Shown piece after piece: positions 8,363 through 16,799 of a stretch of 64,000 bases of DNA. The position numbers and the translations under genes were made by a program. Every line of letters starts with the position of its first letter. Positions within the stretch are counted from its first letter, which is position 1. The DNA lies in assembly GCA_050299835.1 (NCBI GenBank), contig JBNKWP010000002.1:209104-273103 (forward strand). The letters are read 5' to 3'. Source of the DNA: JAJDOD01 sp050299835. Its GTDB lineage: Bacteria; Pseudomonadota; Alphaproteobacteria; Rhodobacterales; Rhodobacteraceae. A model generated the notes under the pieces. That model had not been told where the DNA came from. It saw only the letters and a program-made list of their open reading frames with translations, and did not search any database.

Positions 8363-9741
8363 AACAGCACCACCGAAGCCAGACCGAGGAAGACGAAGAA
8401 CCCGACCACGTCAGTCACCGTGGTGACGAACGTGCCCGAGGCCAATGCGGGATCGACACCGGCACGCTCCAAGGCCAGAGGCACCAGCACACCGGCCAAT
8501 CCCGCAACCAGCAGATTGACGATCATGGCTACGGCGATGACGACACCGATCATCGGAGTTCCGAACCAGATCAAGCCGACAATTCCCATGATGACCGCGA
8601 AGATCACGCCATTGAGCAAACCGGCCACGCTTTCCCGCCGGATCACGCGAAGCGCGTTCGACCCGGTCAGGTCGCGCGTCGCCAGCGCCCGGACCGCGAC
8701 CGTCATCGACTGGGTCGCGGCATTGCCGCCCATCGAGGCCACGATGGGCATCAGCACGGCCAGCGCGACGATTGCCGTCAGCACATCTTCAAAGAGCGAA
8801 ATGACAATCGACGCCAGGATGGCGGTGCCAAGGTTCACCGCCAGCCAGGGAAAACGGCGCCGCACGATCTCCAGCGTCGAGTTCGACAGGCTTTCGTCCC
8901 CTACCCCTGCAAGGCGGAACACGTCCTCCTCGTGCTCCTCGTCGAGAACCGCCATTGCGTCGTCGATGGTGATCACACCCGCCAACCGCCCGTCATCATC
9001 CGTCACCGGCGCGGAAATAAGATGGTACTGGTTGAAGGCATAGGCCACGTCACCTTCCAACTGATCAACCGTGAATGTGCGGAAAATCTCTTCCACCAAC
9101 TCGACAAGAGGCGTTGTTCTGGGTGACGACATCAGCCGACCAAGGGTGACGTAGCTCACCGGTCGATACCGGGGATCGACCAGAATGATGTGGTAGAATT
9201 GCTCCGGCAAATCGTCCTGCGCGCGAAGGAAATCGATGGCGTCGCCCACCGTCCAGTATTCCGGCGCGGTGACCACTTCGCGTTGCATCAGGCGACCGGC
9301 AGAAAACTCGGGATAGGACAGCGCCCGCTCGACCGCGACCCGGTCGCTGTCCTCCAGGACGTCGAGCAACGCCTCCTGCTGCGGCTCGTCCAGATCCTCG
9401 ATCAGATCGACCACATCGTCCGATTCGAGTTCGCGGACCGCCTCGGCCAGTTGCTCCGGCGTGATGAACTGAATGACGCTTTCGCGCAGATCCTCCTCAA
9501 GCTCGGAGAGAACTTCACCGTCGATCAGATCTCCGGCAAGGAGCAGAATCTCGCGCCGTTCGCCGCCTTCGAGCTGTTCCAGAAGGTCGGCAATATCGGC
9601 CGGGTGCAAAGGCTCGAACAGCTCTCGCAGCCGATCGGCATCGCCCGTGGCAATGGCCAGCCGAACGCCGGAGACACGGTTGTCGTCCAACTCGTTGCTG
9701 TCTTCCTGCTCTTCCTCGGTCTGGACTGCTTCTTCGCTCAT
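8359..9741 (-). CDS. mgtE: Magnesium transporter MgtE
   Basis: 460 aa. An acidic N-terminal helical domain (about 30-150, rich in Asp/Glu with L-L-E-Q-L-E-G-G-E-R repeats), a CBS pair (about 155-275) and five C-terminal helices with the conserved MPIVASMGGNAATQSMTV loop and the final GVDPALASGTFVTTVTDVVG segment. The cytosolic domains gate the pore according to Mg2+ in this family. The frame stays open far upstream, but the ATG at 9741 (MSEEAVQTEEE) has AAAGG before it and gives the normal length. The gene is coupled to the cyclo-ligase by an ATGA overlap. No Mg-sensing leader could be made out upstream. Confidence 0.95.
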   Translation of the reverse strand: MSEEAVQTEEEQEDSNELDDNRVSGVRLAIATGDADRLRELFEPLHPADIADLLEQLEGGERREILLLAGDLIDGEVLSELEEDLRESVIQFITPEQLAEAVRELESDDVVDLIEDLDEPQQEALLDVLEDSDRVAVERALSYPEFSAGRLMQREVVTAPEYWTVGDAIDFLRAQDDLPEQFYHIILVDPRYRPVSYVTLGRLMSSPRTTPLVELVEEIFRTFTVDQLEGDVAYAFNQYHLISAPVTDDDGRLAGVITIDDAMAVLDEEHEEDVFRLAGVGDESLSNSTLEIVRRRFPWLAVNLGTAILASIVISLFEDVLTAIVALAVLMPIVASMGGNAATQSMTVAVRALATRDLTGSNALRVIRRESVAGLLNGVIFAVIMGIVGLIWFGTPMIGVVIAVAMIVNLLVAGLAGVLVPLALERAGVDPALASGTFVTTVTDVVGFFVFLGLASVVLL

Positions 9742-9818
9742 GCTCGGCCTTTGCGCTTGTGGCTCGCTTCTATCCCGCCCCATGGACAAGCTCAACGCAA
9801 CATGGCTTAGGTTTCGAT

Positions 9819-11108
9819 ATGACAGACACACGCGAACTTCTGATCGGTCGAACCGTTCCGCTGTCCCCCGACAGCTCTCTGGCCATCGGGTACGATAGCC
9901 GTGGTGGCGTGCTGATAAGAGATGGCAAGATCGAAATGATGGGCCATGCCGCAGACATGCAGGCACGTTTTCCGGACGTGCCCGTGACCGATTACGGCGA
10001 TGGCCTGATCCTGCCCGGGTTCGTCGATGCCCATGTTCACTATCCGCAAACCGCGATTGTCGCCAGTTGGGGCAAGCGCCTGATCGACTGGCTGAACACC
10101 TATACCTTCCCCGAGGAAATGCGCTTCGGCGATCCCGACTATGCCGCCGAGATTGCCTCGCGTTTCTTCGATATTTCTCTCGCCAACGGCACGACCACGG
10201 TGGCCAGCTTCTGCACCATCCACCCCGAAAGCGTGGACGCCTTCTTTGCCGAGGCGCGGCGGCGAGGTGTCGCCGCCGTTGCCGGGAAAACCTGCATGGA
10301 CCGGAACGCACCGGACGGGCTGCGCGACACGGTGGCGTCGGCCTATGATGACAGTGAAGCCCTGCTGAACAAGTGGCACGGCAAGGGACGTCTGCGTTAC
10401 GCGATCACGCCAAGATTCTCGCCCACCTCCTCGCGTGAACAACTCGAAGCACTCGGCGCGCTCTGGGCCCTCAATCCGGACTGCGTCATGCAAACGCATC
10501 TCTCCGAACAGCCCGATGAAATCGCCTGGGTCGCCGAGTTGTTTCCCGAAGCCCGCGACTATCTCGACACCTACGAAATGACAGGGCTGTTCGGCTTTGG
10601 CGGGGTCTACGGCCACGCCATTCACCTGACCGACCGGGAACGGGCAAGATTGGCTGAAGTCGATGCCGCGGTGGCGCATTGCCCCACTTCGAACACGTTC
10701 ATCGGTTCTGGCCTGTTCGATATGGAGTATTTCCTGCGCATCATGGAAAAGCGCGTTGGGCTTGGTACGGACACCGGGGGCGGCTCATCCTTTTCGATGC
10801 TCCGCACGATGGCAGCAGCCTATGAGATCGCACAGCTTCGTGGAGTTGCCCTGCATCCAAGAGAGTTGCTCTGGCTTGCAACGGAAGGCTCTGCGGAAGC
10901 GCTCCGCCTGAACGACAGGATCGGCAAGCTCGCCCCCGGCTACGACGCCGACCTCGTCATCCTCGACCTCGCCTCGACGCCCGCCATCGCCCAACGCAGT
11001 GCCCGGGCGGAAACGATCTGGGAGGCCGTCTTCCCAACAATCATGATGGGGGACGACCGCGCCATAAAGGACACGCGCGTCGCTGGCGTTTCCATCCACG
11101 CATGCTGA
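9819..11108 (+). CDS. guaD: Guanine deaminase
   Basis: 429 aa amidohydrolase converting guanine to xanthine and ammonia. Metal ligands are visible as GFVDAHVHYPQT, THLSEQ, GHAIHLTD and GLGTDTGGG, with the family-specific PRFSPTSS segment between. The reading frame begins earlier, but the ATG at 9819 (MTDTRELLIGRTVP) follows TTAGG and fits family length. Its stop overlaps the start of the LysE gene by 7 bp, so the two are probably co-translated. With the convergent 8-oxoguanine deaminase it forms a purine-deamination locus. Confidence 0.93.
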   Translation: MTDTRELLIGRTVPLSPDSSLAIGYDSRGGVLIRDGKIEMMGHAADMQARFPDVPVTDYGDGLILPGFVDAHVHYPQTAIVASWGKRLIDWLNTYTFPEEMRFGDPDYAAEIASRFFDISLANGTTTVASFCTIHPESVDAFFAEARRRGVAAVAGKTCMDRNAPDGLRDTVASAYDDSEALLNKWHGKGRLRYAITPRFSPTSSREQLEALGALWALNPDCVMQTHLSEQPDEIAWVAELFPEARDYLDTYEMTGLFGFGGVYGHAIHLTDRERARLAEVDAAVAHCPTSNTFIGSGLFDMEYFLRIMEKRVGLGTDTGGGSSFSMLRTMAAAYEIAQLRGVALHPRELLWLATEGSAEALRLNDRIGKLAPGYDADLVILDLASTPAIAQRSARAETIWEAVFPTIMMGDDRAIKDTRVAGVSIHAC

Positions 11109-11698
11109 CCTTCGCCATCGCGATCCTGTTCCTCGTCGGAACCCCCGGCCCCGGTGTGCTGTCGCTCGCGGGTGTTGGCTCGGCCTATGGCTACCGGGAC
11201 GGGCTACGCTACATGGTGGGATTGTTCATCGGCAATTTCGCGGTCGCTCTGGCCGTCCTCACCGGGCTTGCCGCTGTAATGCTGGCCATGCCCGGCCTGC
11301 GCACAGCCCTTGCCACTGCCTCGGCGCTCTACCTGCTCTGGCTCGCCTACAAGATCGCCTTCGCCGGCGCCCGCGTTGCATTCATCGAACGGCCAGCGCC
11401 ACCGGGCGTCATAGGAGGGCTCACCCTACAGGCGATCAACCCCAAGGCATATGCCGTCAGCACGGCCATTTTCACCAACTTCCCGTTCATGCCCGAGAAC
11501 CCCGCACTCGAAGCATCTCTGAAACTCATCATTTTCAACGCCTTGTGGATCGTCATTCACGTTTTTTGGCTCTGGCTCGGCGTCACCATCCGCAGATTGG
11601 AACTGCCCGAACGCATCCAGAGGCGGATCAATATCGGTATGGCGGCGGCAATGCTCGCTGTCGTCCTTCTCGCGGCCTTGACAGCGGCTGGCAGCTAA
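11102..11698 (+). CDS. LysE family translocator
   Basis: 198 aa inner-membrane exporter with about six helices and the LysE/RhtB opening FLVGTPGPGVLSLAGVGSAYG. Family members export amino acids or related metabolites; the substrate is not readable here. Because it overlaps guaD by 7 bp, export of a purine-breakdown product or an analogue is a reasonable guess but only that. Its TAA overlaps the convergent 8-oxoguanine deaminase stop by 4 bp. Confidence 0.88.
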   Translation: MLTFAIAILFLVGTPGPGVLSLAGVGSAYGYRDGLRYMVGLFIGNFAVALAVLTGLAAVMLAMPGLRTALATASALYLLWLAYKIAFAGARVAFIERPAPPGVIGGLTLQAINPKAYAVSTAIFTNFPFMPENPALEASLKLIIFNALWIVIHVFWLWLGVTIRRLELPERIQRRINIGMAAAMLAVVLLAALTAAGS

Positions 11699-13032
11699 CC
11701 TGCACCAGATAGCCTCGCGACCGCCACCCGTGCCTGCTCTGCGGCACGTCCCTCGTCAATGGTCACGCACCGCCCTTCCTGCACGATGGGTCGCCCCTCG
11801 ACAAACAGGTCCCGCACTCTCCGAGGCCCGGCGAGCACCAGCGCCGCCGGGTCCCATGACCCTGCGCTATCGATCCCCGAGACATCCCAAACCGCGATAT
11901 CCGCACGGCAGCCCACTTTGATCCGGCCGATATCGTCGCGTCCCAGCACCTTCGCGCCGCCGACAGTCGCGATCTCCAGCACCTCCCGCGCACTCATCGC
12001 GTCGGCCCCGCGAGAGACCCTCTGCAAAAGCATCGCCTGCCGCGCCTCGTCCGCAAGGCTTGCCCGGTCGTTCGACGCCGAGCCATCAACGCCCAGCCCG
12101 ACCGACACGCCTGCGTCCCGCATCGCCCGGACCGGCGCGATCCCTGACCCAAGACGGCAGTTCGAACAGGGACAATGCGCTACCCCGGTCCCCGTCCGCG
12201 CGAACAGGTCGATCTCCGCCGCGTCCAGCTTCACGCAATGAGCGTGCCAGACATCCGGCCCTGTCCAGCCCAGATCCTCGGCGTAATCGCCGGGACGACA
12301 CCCGAATTTCTCCAGCGAATAGGCTACGTCCTCGTCATTCTCCGCCAGATGCGTGTGCAGCCCGACTCCCTTGTCCCGCGCGAGATTCGCGGCATCCCGC
12401 ATCAACTCGCGGGACACCGAAAACGGAGAACAGGGCGCAACGCCGACCCGCACCATCGCGCCGGGGTCGGGATCGTGGAAGGTGTCGATCACCCGCAGGC
12501 AGTCCTCCAGGATGTCCGCCTCCCGCTCCACCAGCGCGTCCGGCGGCAATCCTCCATCGCTCTCACCGATGGACATGGCCCCGCGCGTCGCGTGAAACCT
12601 CAGCCCGATGTCGCTTGCCGCCTCGATCGTGTCATCCAGCCGCGCCCCGTTCGGGAAGAGATACAGATGATCCGAACTCGTCGTGCAGCCGGACAGCGCA
12701 AGCTCCGCCAGACCGAGTCTAGCTGACAGCCGCATTTCGTCGGGACCGAAGCGCGCCCAGATCGGGTAGAGTTCTTTGAGCCAGCCGAAGAGCAGCGCGT
12801 CCTGCGCGGCTGGAACCGCTCGGGTCAGCGTCTGAAACAAGTGATGATGGGTGTTGACCAGCCCCGGAGTGACCACGCAGCCGCTCAGGTCATGAACATC
12901 CGCATTTGTCAGATCGAGGCCGAAGCCGATCTCCGCGATCACGCCATTCTCGATGCGGATATCCGCACCGCTCAGTTCGGCCCCGTCCATCGTCAGAACG
13001 GTGTCAGCCCCTCGGAGAACCCGGGACTTCAC
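11695..13032 (-). CDS. 8-oxoguanine deaminase
   Basis: 445 aa amidohydrolase. VNTHHHLFQTLTR, the SSDHLYLFPNG segment, HTHLAENDED, HAHCVKLD and GLGVDGSASND give the metal and substrate positions. These segments, notably SDHLY and SASND, match the characterised 8-oxoguanine deaminases that make urate; s-triazine hydrolases and cytosine-type deaminases are the nearest alternatives. The ATG at 13032 overlaps the TGA of the upstream phosphatase (ATGA), so the pair is translationally coupled. Confidence 0.85.
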   Translation of the reverse strand: MKSRVLRGADTVLTMDGAELSGADIRIENGVIAEIGFGLDLTNADVHDLSGCVVTPGLVNTHHHLFQTLTRAVPAAQDALLFGWLKELYPIWARFGPDEMRLSARLGLAELALSGCTTSSDHLYLFPNGARLDDTIEAASDIGLRFHATRGAMSIGESDGGLPPDALVEREADILEDCLRVIDTFHDPDPGAMVRVGVAPCSPFSVSRELMRDAANLARDKGVGLHTHLAENDEDVAYSLEKFGCRPGDYAEDLGWTGPDVWHAHCVKLDAAEIDLFARTGTGVAHCPCSNCRLGSGIAPVRAMRDAGVSVGLGVDGSASNDRASLADEARQAMLLQRVSRGADAMSAREVLEIATVGGAKVLGRDDIGRIKVGCRADIAVWDVSGIDSAGSWDPAALVLAGPRRVRDLFVEGRPIVQEGRCVTIDEGRAAEQARVAVARLSGAG

Positions 13033-13817
13033 TTGCCCAACAGAACCAGAGCGGCCTCGTGAAGCTCTGGCGTGGCAGCGGCGAGGACACGCCCCCCTTC
13101 ATGCGCCGTCCCGCCGGACCAGTCGGTGACGATGCCGCCTGCCGCCTCGATCACGGCAATGGGTGCCTGAATGTCATAGGCCTGCAACCCGGCCTCGATC
13201 ACCAGATCGATCTGGCCCGCCGCAAGCAGCGCATAGGCATAGCAATCGCAGCCATACCGCGTGAGTTTGACTCTTTCGGCCACACGCCGGAACGCTGCGC
13301 CCTCGTCGACAGTTCCCACTTCGGGAAATGTCGTGAACAAAGTCGCCTGCGACAACTCGGTCGTTCCCCGGACCTTGAGATCGCGAACCCCGAGTGGTCC
13401 GGTCATGGACGCCCGGCCGCAGCCGCCCATGAAGCGCTCACCGATATAGGGCTGGTCGATCAGGCCAAGGATCGGGCCATCTTCGTCCGAAAGCGCAACA
13501 AGCACACCCCAGGTCGGTGTTCCGCTGATAAAGCCGCGGGTGCCATCAATCGGATCGAGAACCCAGGTCAGGCCAGAGGAACCGGCGTTATGGCCGTGTT
13601 CCTCGCCCAGTATGCCGTCCTCGGGACGCAGCCGCGCCAGTGCGGCACGCATCGCCGTCTCGGCACCCCGGTCGGCGACCGTAACCGGATCGAACTCCGC
13701 CGATTTCGATTCCGTCATAAGTGTGGACGAGCGAAAATGGCGCAATGTCTCCACACGCGCGCACTCGGCCAGTTCTTCAGCCACTGCCCAAAGGCTATCC
13801 GTCGTCTGTCTGTTCAT
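13029..13817 (-). CDS. hisN: Inositol-monophosphatase-family phosphatase, probably histidinol-phosphatase
   Basis: 262 aa Mg2+-dependent phosphatase. Key motifs are DPVTVADRGAE, GEEHG, the WVLDPIDGTRGFISG core with its three metal Asp residues, and the C-terminal YDIQAPIAVIEAAGG. The histidinol-phosphate assignment rests on similarity to the alphaproteobacterial HisN branch; a generic inositol phosphatase is the alternative. Coupled by ATGA to the downstream deaminase. A hairpin at 13821-13849 contains its likely Shine-Dalgarno sequence. Confidence 0.8.
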   Translation of the reverse strand: MNRQTTDSLWAVAEELAECARVETLRHFRSSTLMTESKSAEFDPVTVADRGAETAMRAALARLRPEDGILGEEHGHNAGSSGLTWVLDPIDGTRGFISGTPTWGVLVALSDEDGPILGLIDQPYIGERFMGGCGRASMTGPLGVRDLKVRGTTELSQATLFTTFPEVGTVDEGAAFRRVAERVKLTRYGCDCYAYALLAAGQIDLVIEAGLQAYDIQAPIAVIEAAGGIVTDWSGGTAHEGGRVLAAATPELHEAALVLLGK

Positions 13818-13820
13818 TCC

Positions 13821-13849
13821 GCCGCCTCGCCGGTTCTTGGCTAGGCGGC
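13821..13849 (-). promoter_or_regulatory. Hairpin covering the hisN ribosome-binding site
   Basis: GCCGCCT-c-GCC, loop GGTTCTT, GGC-t-AGGCGGC: a 10-bp stem with one mismatch, ending 3 nt from the hisN ATG. On the minus strand its 3' arm contains the GAGGCGG sequence that would pair with 16S rRNA. It could also serve as a weak terminator for the xre gene, but no U-tract follows. Confidence 0.45.
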
Positions 13850-13871
13850 AGCCATGCCCGCGTCAAGCGCC

Positions 13872-14249
13872 TCAGGCAACGTCACTCAACACGCGTGCCA
13901 ACTCGAACAGGCGACGGCGCTGGGTTTCCGGTATCGCATAGTACGACCGGATCAGATCCAGAGCTTCCTTGTCCTTCAGGATATCGAGCGGCACCTCGCT
14001 TTCCATCTCAGGTTCAGCGACAGCTCTATCCCCACTCAGACCCTCGAAGAAGAAACTGACCGGAACCGACAATGTGGACGCAATGTCCCAAAGGCGGGAC
14101 GCAGATACGCGGTTCATGCCAGTTTCGTATTTCTGGATCTGCTGGAACTTGATCCCAACACTTTCTGCAAGCTGCTGCTGAGTCATGCCTACGAGCCACC
14201 GCCTGTGACGGATGCGCTTTCCGACATGTACATCCACAGGATGTTTCAT
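13872..14249 (-). CDS. XRE-family transcriptional regulator
   Basis: 125 aa. A Cro/C1-type helix-turn-helix spans about residues 9-65, with RHRRWLVGMTQQQLAESVGI followed by FQQIQKYETGMNRVSASRLW. The C-terminal half is acidic then helical. The ATG at 14249 (MKHPVDVHVGKRIR) follows AGGGAG and is preferred to the upstream frame extension. This short single-domain type is common in alphaproteobacteria; targets are unknown. Divergent from the quinone oxidoreductase across 241 bp. Confidence 0.88.
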   Translation of the reverse strand: MKHPVDVHVGKRIRHRRWLVGMTQQQLAESVGIKFQQIQKYETGMNRVSASRLWDIASTLSVPVSFFFEGLSGDRAVAEPEMESEVPLDILKDKEALDLIRSYYAIPETQRRRLFELARVLSDVA

Positions 14250-14490
14250 CGTCAACTCCCTTTCAACTATAAGCAGGTATGGGGCATGCCAACACAACTT
14301 AATAGATGTCTTTTTGGTCAGCACGAATTTTTGAGCCTGCCACCATCATTTGCCTGCATTTATACGGCCCTAAATCGATTTCGCCGGAACTTTAGTCACC
14401 TTCTATGCGACAAGCAATCACTGGCTGCCGCAGATGACCCAGTCTATACCCTGCAAGATATTGAATCTTTTTGCAGGATTTCCGATCCGG

Positions 14491-15450
14491 ATGAAAGCGC
14501 TCGTCGTCAAGAACTGGGCTTCTGCGACCTTTGCCACCGACTGGACAGTACCCGAGCCAGGCGCGGGACAGCTCCGAATCAAGGTCTCCGCATGTGGGCT
14601 GAATTTTGCCGATCTGCTGATGATCGAGGGCCGCTATCAGGAAACACCACCGCTCCCTTTTGTCCCTGGATTGGAAATTTCCGGTGAAATTGCGCGAATC
14701 GGGCCAGGTGTTGTCGGTTTTGCTCCGGGAGACCGTGTCAGCGCCTATTGCGGTCACGGAGGCCTTGCGGAGGAAGCAATCGTCGATACAAGCCGATGCC
14801 TGAAACTGCCCTCCGACATGCCCGACACCGTCGCCGCAGGGTTCCAGATCGCCTATGGCACGTCGCATCTCGCTCTGACCCGCCGTGCCCGCCTGCAAAA
14901 GGGGGAAACCCTCGTCGTCCTCGGCGCCGCGGGCGGCGTCGGCCTCACGGCGGTGGAGATCGGCCGGGCCCTTGGCGCCCGCGTGATCGGCGTGGCGCGC
15001 GGGACCGAGAAACAAGCCATTGCGAAGTCAGCAGGTGCAGACCATGTGCTCGACGCGGACACCGAAGACTTGCGTGGCGCACTTCATGACCTCGGCGGAG
15101 CCAACGTGGTTTATGACGCGGTGGGCGGCTCTTTGGGCGAAGCGGCTCTCCGCGCGCTCTTGCCGGAGGGACGCTTCCTCGCAATCGGTTTTGCAAGCGG
15201 CGACGTCCCGAAACCGAAGCTGAACCACCTGCTGGTGAAGAATATCGATGTGATCGGCTTCTATTGGGGCGGCTACCTGTCGTTCCAACCCAAAGCCCTC
15301 ACGGACAGTCTCGCGGAACTGATGACATGGCACGCAAAAGGCCGCATCCGCCCCCATATCAGCCACATCCTGCCATTCGAACAGGCTCTGGATGGTCTCG
15401 AACTTCTCCGGACCCGGAAGGCTACCGGTAAAGTCGTTATCAGCCTGTAA
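14491..15450 (+). CDS. NADPH:quinone oxidoreductase-family protein (MDR superfamily)
   Basis: 319 aa zinc-free medium-chain dehydrogenase. A GroES-like N-terminal domain (to about 120) precedes a Rossmann domain with VLGAAGGVGLTAVEIGRALG for NADPH binding. The start MKALVVKNWA at 14491 is typical and the GCAGGA motif lies 12 nt upstream. It ends in an 11-bp overlap with the convergent LysR gene. Substrate probably a quinone or enone, not defined by sequence. Confidence 0.87.
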   Translation: MKALVVKNWASATFATDWTVPEPGAGQLRIKVSACGLNFADLLMIEGRYQETPPLPFVPGLEISGEIARIGPGVVGFAPGDRVSAYCGHGGLAEEAIVDTSRCLKLPSDMPDTVAAGFQIAYGTSHLALTRRARLQKGETLVVLGAAGGVGLTAVEIGRALGARVIGVARGTEKQAIAKSAGADHVLDADTEDLRGALHDLGGANVVYDAVGGSLGEAALRALLPEGRFLAIGFASGDVPKPKLNHLLVKNIDVIGFYWGGYLSFQPKALTDSLAELMTWHAKGRIRPHISHILPFEQALDGLELLRTRKATGKVVISL

Positions 15451-16312
15451 GCGCCAGCTGCGGTCCTTGATAGGCCCGCCGCACCAGGTCGGCCAGATCA
15501 GCCAGCGTCGGGTTTGCCGCCGTATCGCTGCAATAGAGGTTGATCCTCCGCGTTCCCAGATCCGGCAATGCCCCGTTGTGGGGAACAGGCGCCATCTGAT
15601 CCGCCGCCGTCCCCTTCAGCCAGGCCGCGACCGCCAGATCGGCCGCCACCGTCGCCTCGGTCGTGCGCGAACTGTCCGAATCCACCGCGATCTCCCAGGG
15701 CAACCCGGCCCGGTCGAGCGCGGCAAGCATACCGCGCCGGAACTGGCACCTGGGCTGCGACGCCAGCGGCAAAGGCCGCGACTGCCAGGCGTCCCCGTCG
15801 CGAGCGCCATACCACAAAAGCGGCACTTCGCTCAGGGTCTCGCCACCCGGCGCAATCTCGTCCTCGGTTGTCAGGATCAGGTGGCATTCGCCCGACGCGA
15901 ACATCTGCTTCAGCTTGATCGTATAGGACGACAGAAGCTGCACCTTCATCCGTGGATGTTCCGAATGGAACAGCCGCAGCACCGGCGGGATCGAAGGGTA
16001 AACAATGTCGCTTGGCACTCCGAAGACCAGTACGCCCTCATAGACGTCATCTGTCATGCGGCCGTATATTTCGTCATTCAGCACCAGCAGCTTGCGACCA
16101 TAACTCAAAAGCTGCTCGCCTGCGCTGGTCAGCCCGATGGTCCGGCCCGACCGGTCCAGCAGGTGCTGGCCCAGGTTCTCCTCAAGCCGTTTCAACTGCA
16201 TCGAAACCGCCGATTGCGTCAGGTTCAGAGCCGAAGCCGCGCGGGTGACACCGCCGGTTTCGGCGACGGTGACAAAGGACCTCAGTGCAGTCATGTCGAT
16301 GTTGCGCGGCAT
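15440..16312 (-). CDS. LysR-family transcriptional regulator
   Basis: 290 aa. The winged helix-turn-helix (residues 7-66: LRSFVTVAETGGVTRAASAL then QSAVSMQLKRLEENLG) is followed by a periplasmic-binding-like effector domain. Divergent from the DUF1127 gene with a 123-bp gap, so either that gene or self-regulation is a possible target. Its 3' end overlaps the quinone oxidoreductase gene by 11 bp. Ligand unknown. Confidence 0.9.
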   Translation of the reverse strand: MPRNIDMTALRSFVTVAETGGVTRAASALNLTQSAVSMQLKRLEENLGQHLLDRSGRTIGLTSAGEQLLSYGRKLLVLNDEIYGRMTDDVYEGVLVFGVPSDIVYPSIPPVLRLFHSEHPRMKVQLLSSYTIKLKQMFASGECHLILTTEDEIAPGGETLSEVPLLWYGARDGDAWQSRPLPLASQPRCQFRRGMLAALDRAGLPWEIAVDSDSSRTTEATVAADLAVAAWLKGTAADQMAPVPHNGALPDLGTRRINLYCSDTAANPTLADLADLVRRAYQGPQLALTG

Positions 16313-16435
16313 ATCAATATTCCTGATGCATCAGTTCACATTAATTCGTTTTCAATATGTATCAGCCTCTGGCAAATAGATCAAGAAAACTGAACCAACG
16401 ATGGCGACTCATCAATAGCCGGAAAGGAAAACGCC

Positions 16436-16663
16436 ATGACCATCAAGTCCATCACCACCCTCCCCGTTCGCTTCCCGCTCACCGGCGCCAGCCGCCCGGC
16501 AGCTCTCCGCGTGGTCTTGAAGGCGTTCTCCATCTGGCGCGAACGCCAGCACCTCGGCAATCTCGACGCGCATCTGCTCAAGGACATCGGCGTGACCCGG
16601 CCTGATGCCATTACCGAAACAAAACGCGCATTCTGGGATGCTCCGAACCGCTGGCAGCGCTGA
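16436..16663 (+). CDS. DUF1127 small protein
   Basis: 75 aa. A basic N-terminal half is followed by the DUF1127 core, with WRERQHLGNLDAHLLKDIGV recognisable. AAAGGAAA lies just upstream of the ATG. DUF1127 proteins are RNA-binding modulators of phosphate and stress responses in alphaproteobacteria. In Rhodobacter sphaeroides a DUF1127 gene is co-transcribed with CCUCC-rich regulatory RNAs; here two CCTCC motifs lie in the 3' flank (16687-16691 and 16728-16732), the second within the large hairpin. Confidence 0.88.
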   Translation: MTIKSITTLPVRFPLTGASRPAALRVVLKAFSIWRERQHLGNLDAHLLKDIGVTRPDAITETKRAFWDAPNRWQR

Positions 16664-16709
16664 AAGCGCACAGCCGGGCCGAAAAGCCTCCCAAAACTGT
16701 CAGGACCCG

Positions 16710-16738
16710 TTGAAAATCCGGCAAGATCCTCCAATATA
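16710..16738 (+). promoter_or_regulatory. Candidate sigma-70 promoter for the BI-1 gene
   Basis: TTGAAA at 16710-16715 and AATATA at 16733-16738, separated by 17 bp and about 60 bp upstream of the ATG at 16800. Both boxes are embedded in the long dyad, which would place the regulatory symmetry directly over the RNA polymerase site. Confidence 0.3.
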
Positions 16739-16761
16739 ACGGAGGGAATTGCCGGATTTTC
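16712..16761. terminator. Long perfect dyad between DUF1127 and BI-1 genes
   Basis: GAAAATCCGGCAA (16712-16724) pairs perfectly with TTGCCGGATTTTC (16749-16761), and an inner CCTCC/GGAGG stem (16728-16732 / 16741-16745) closes a short loop. The outer arm ends in A/T runs, so it could terminate transcription in both directions. It also overlaps a TTGAAA-N17-AATATA promoter-like pair, so it may instead be an operator. Confidence 0.55.
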
Positions 16762-16799
16762 CGGCATTTGAATGACAGTCAATCAGGAGAACACCATCA

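Noticed and set aside
9742..9818. Mg-sensing riboswitch (M-box) before mgtE
   Set aside because: Only 77 bp to guaD and no M-box-like folding could be recognised.
14250..14490. Extra gene between xre and the quinone oxidoreductase
   Set aside because: Frames here lack start signals and coding bias; the region is likely two divergent promoters.
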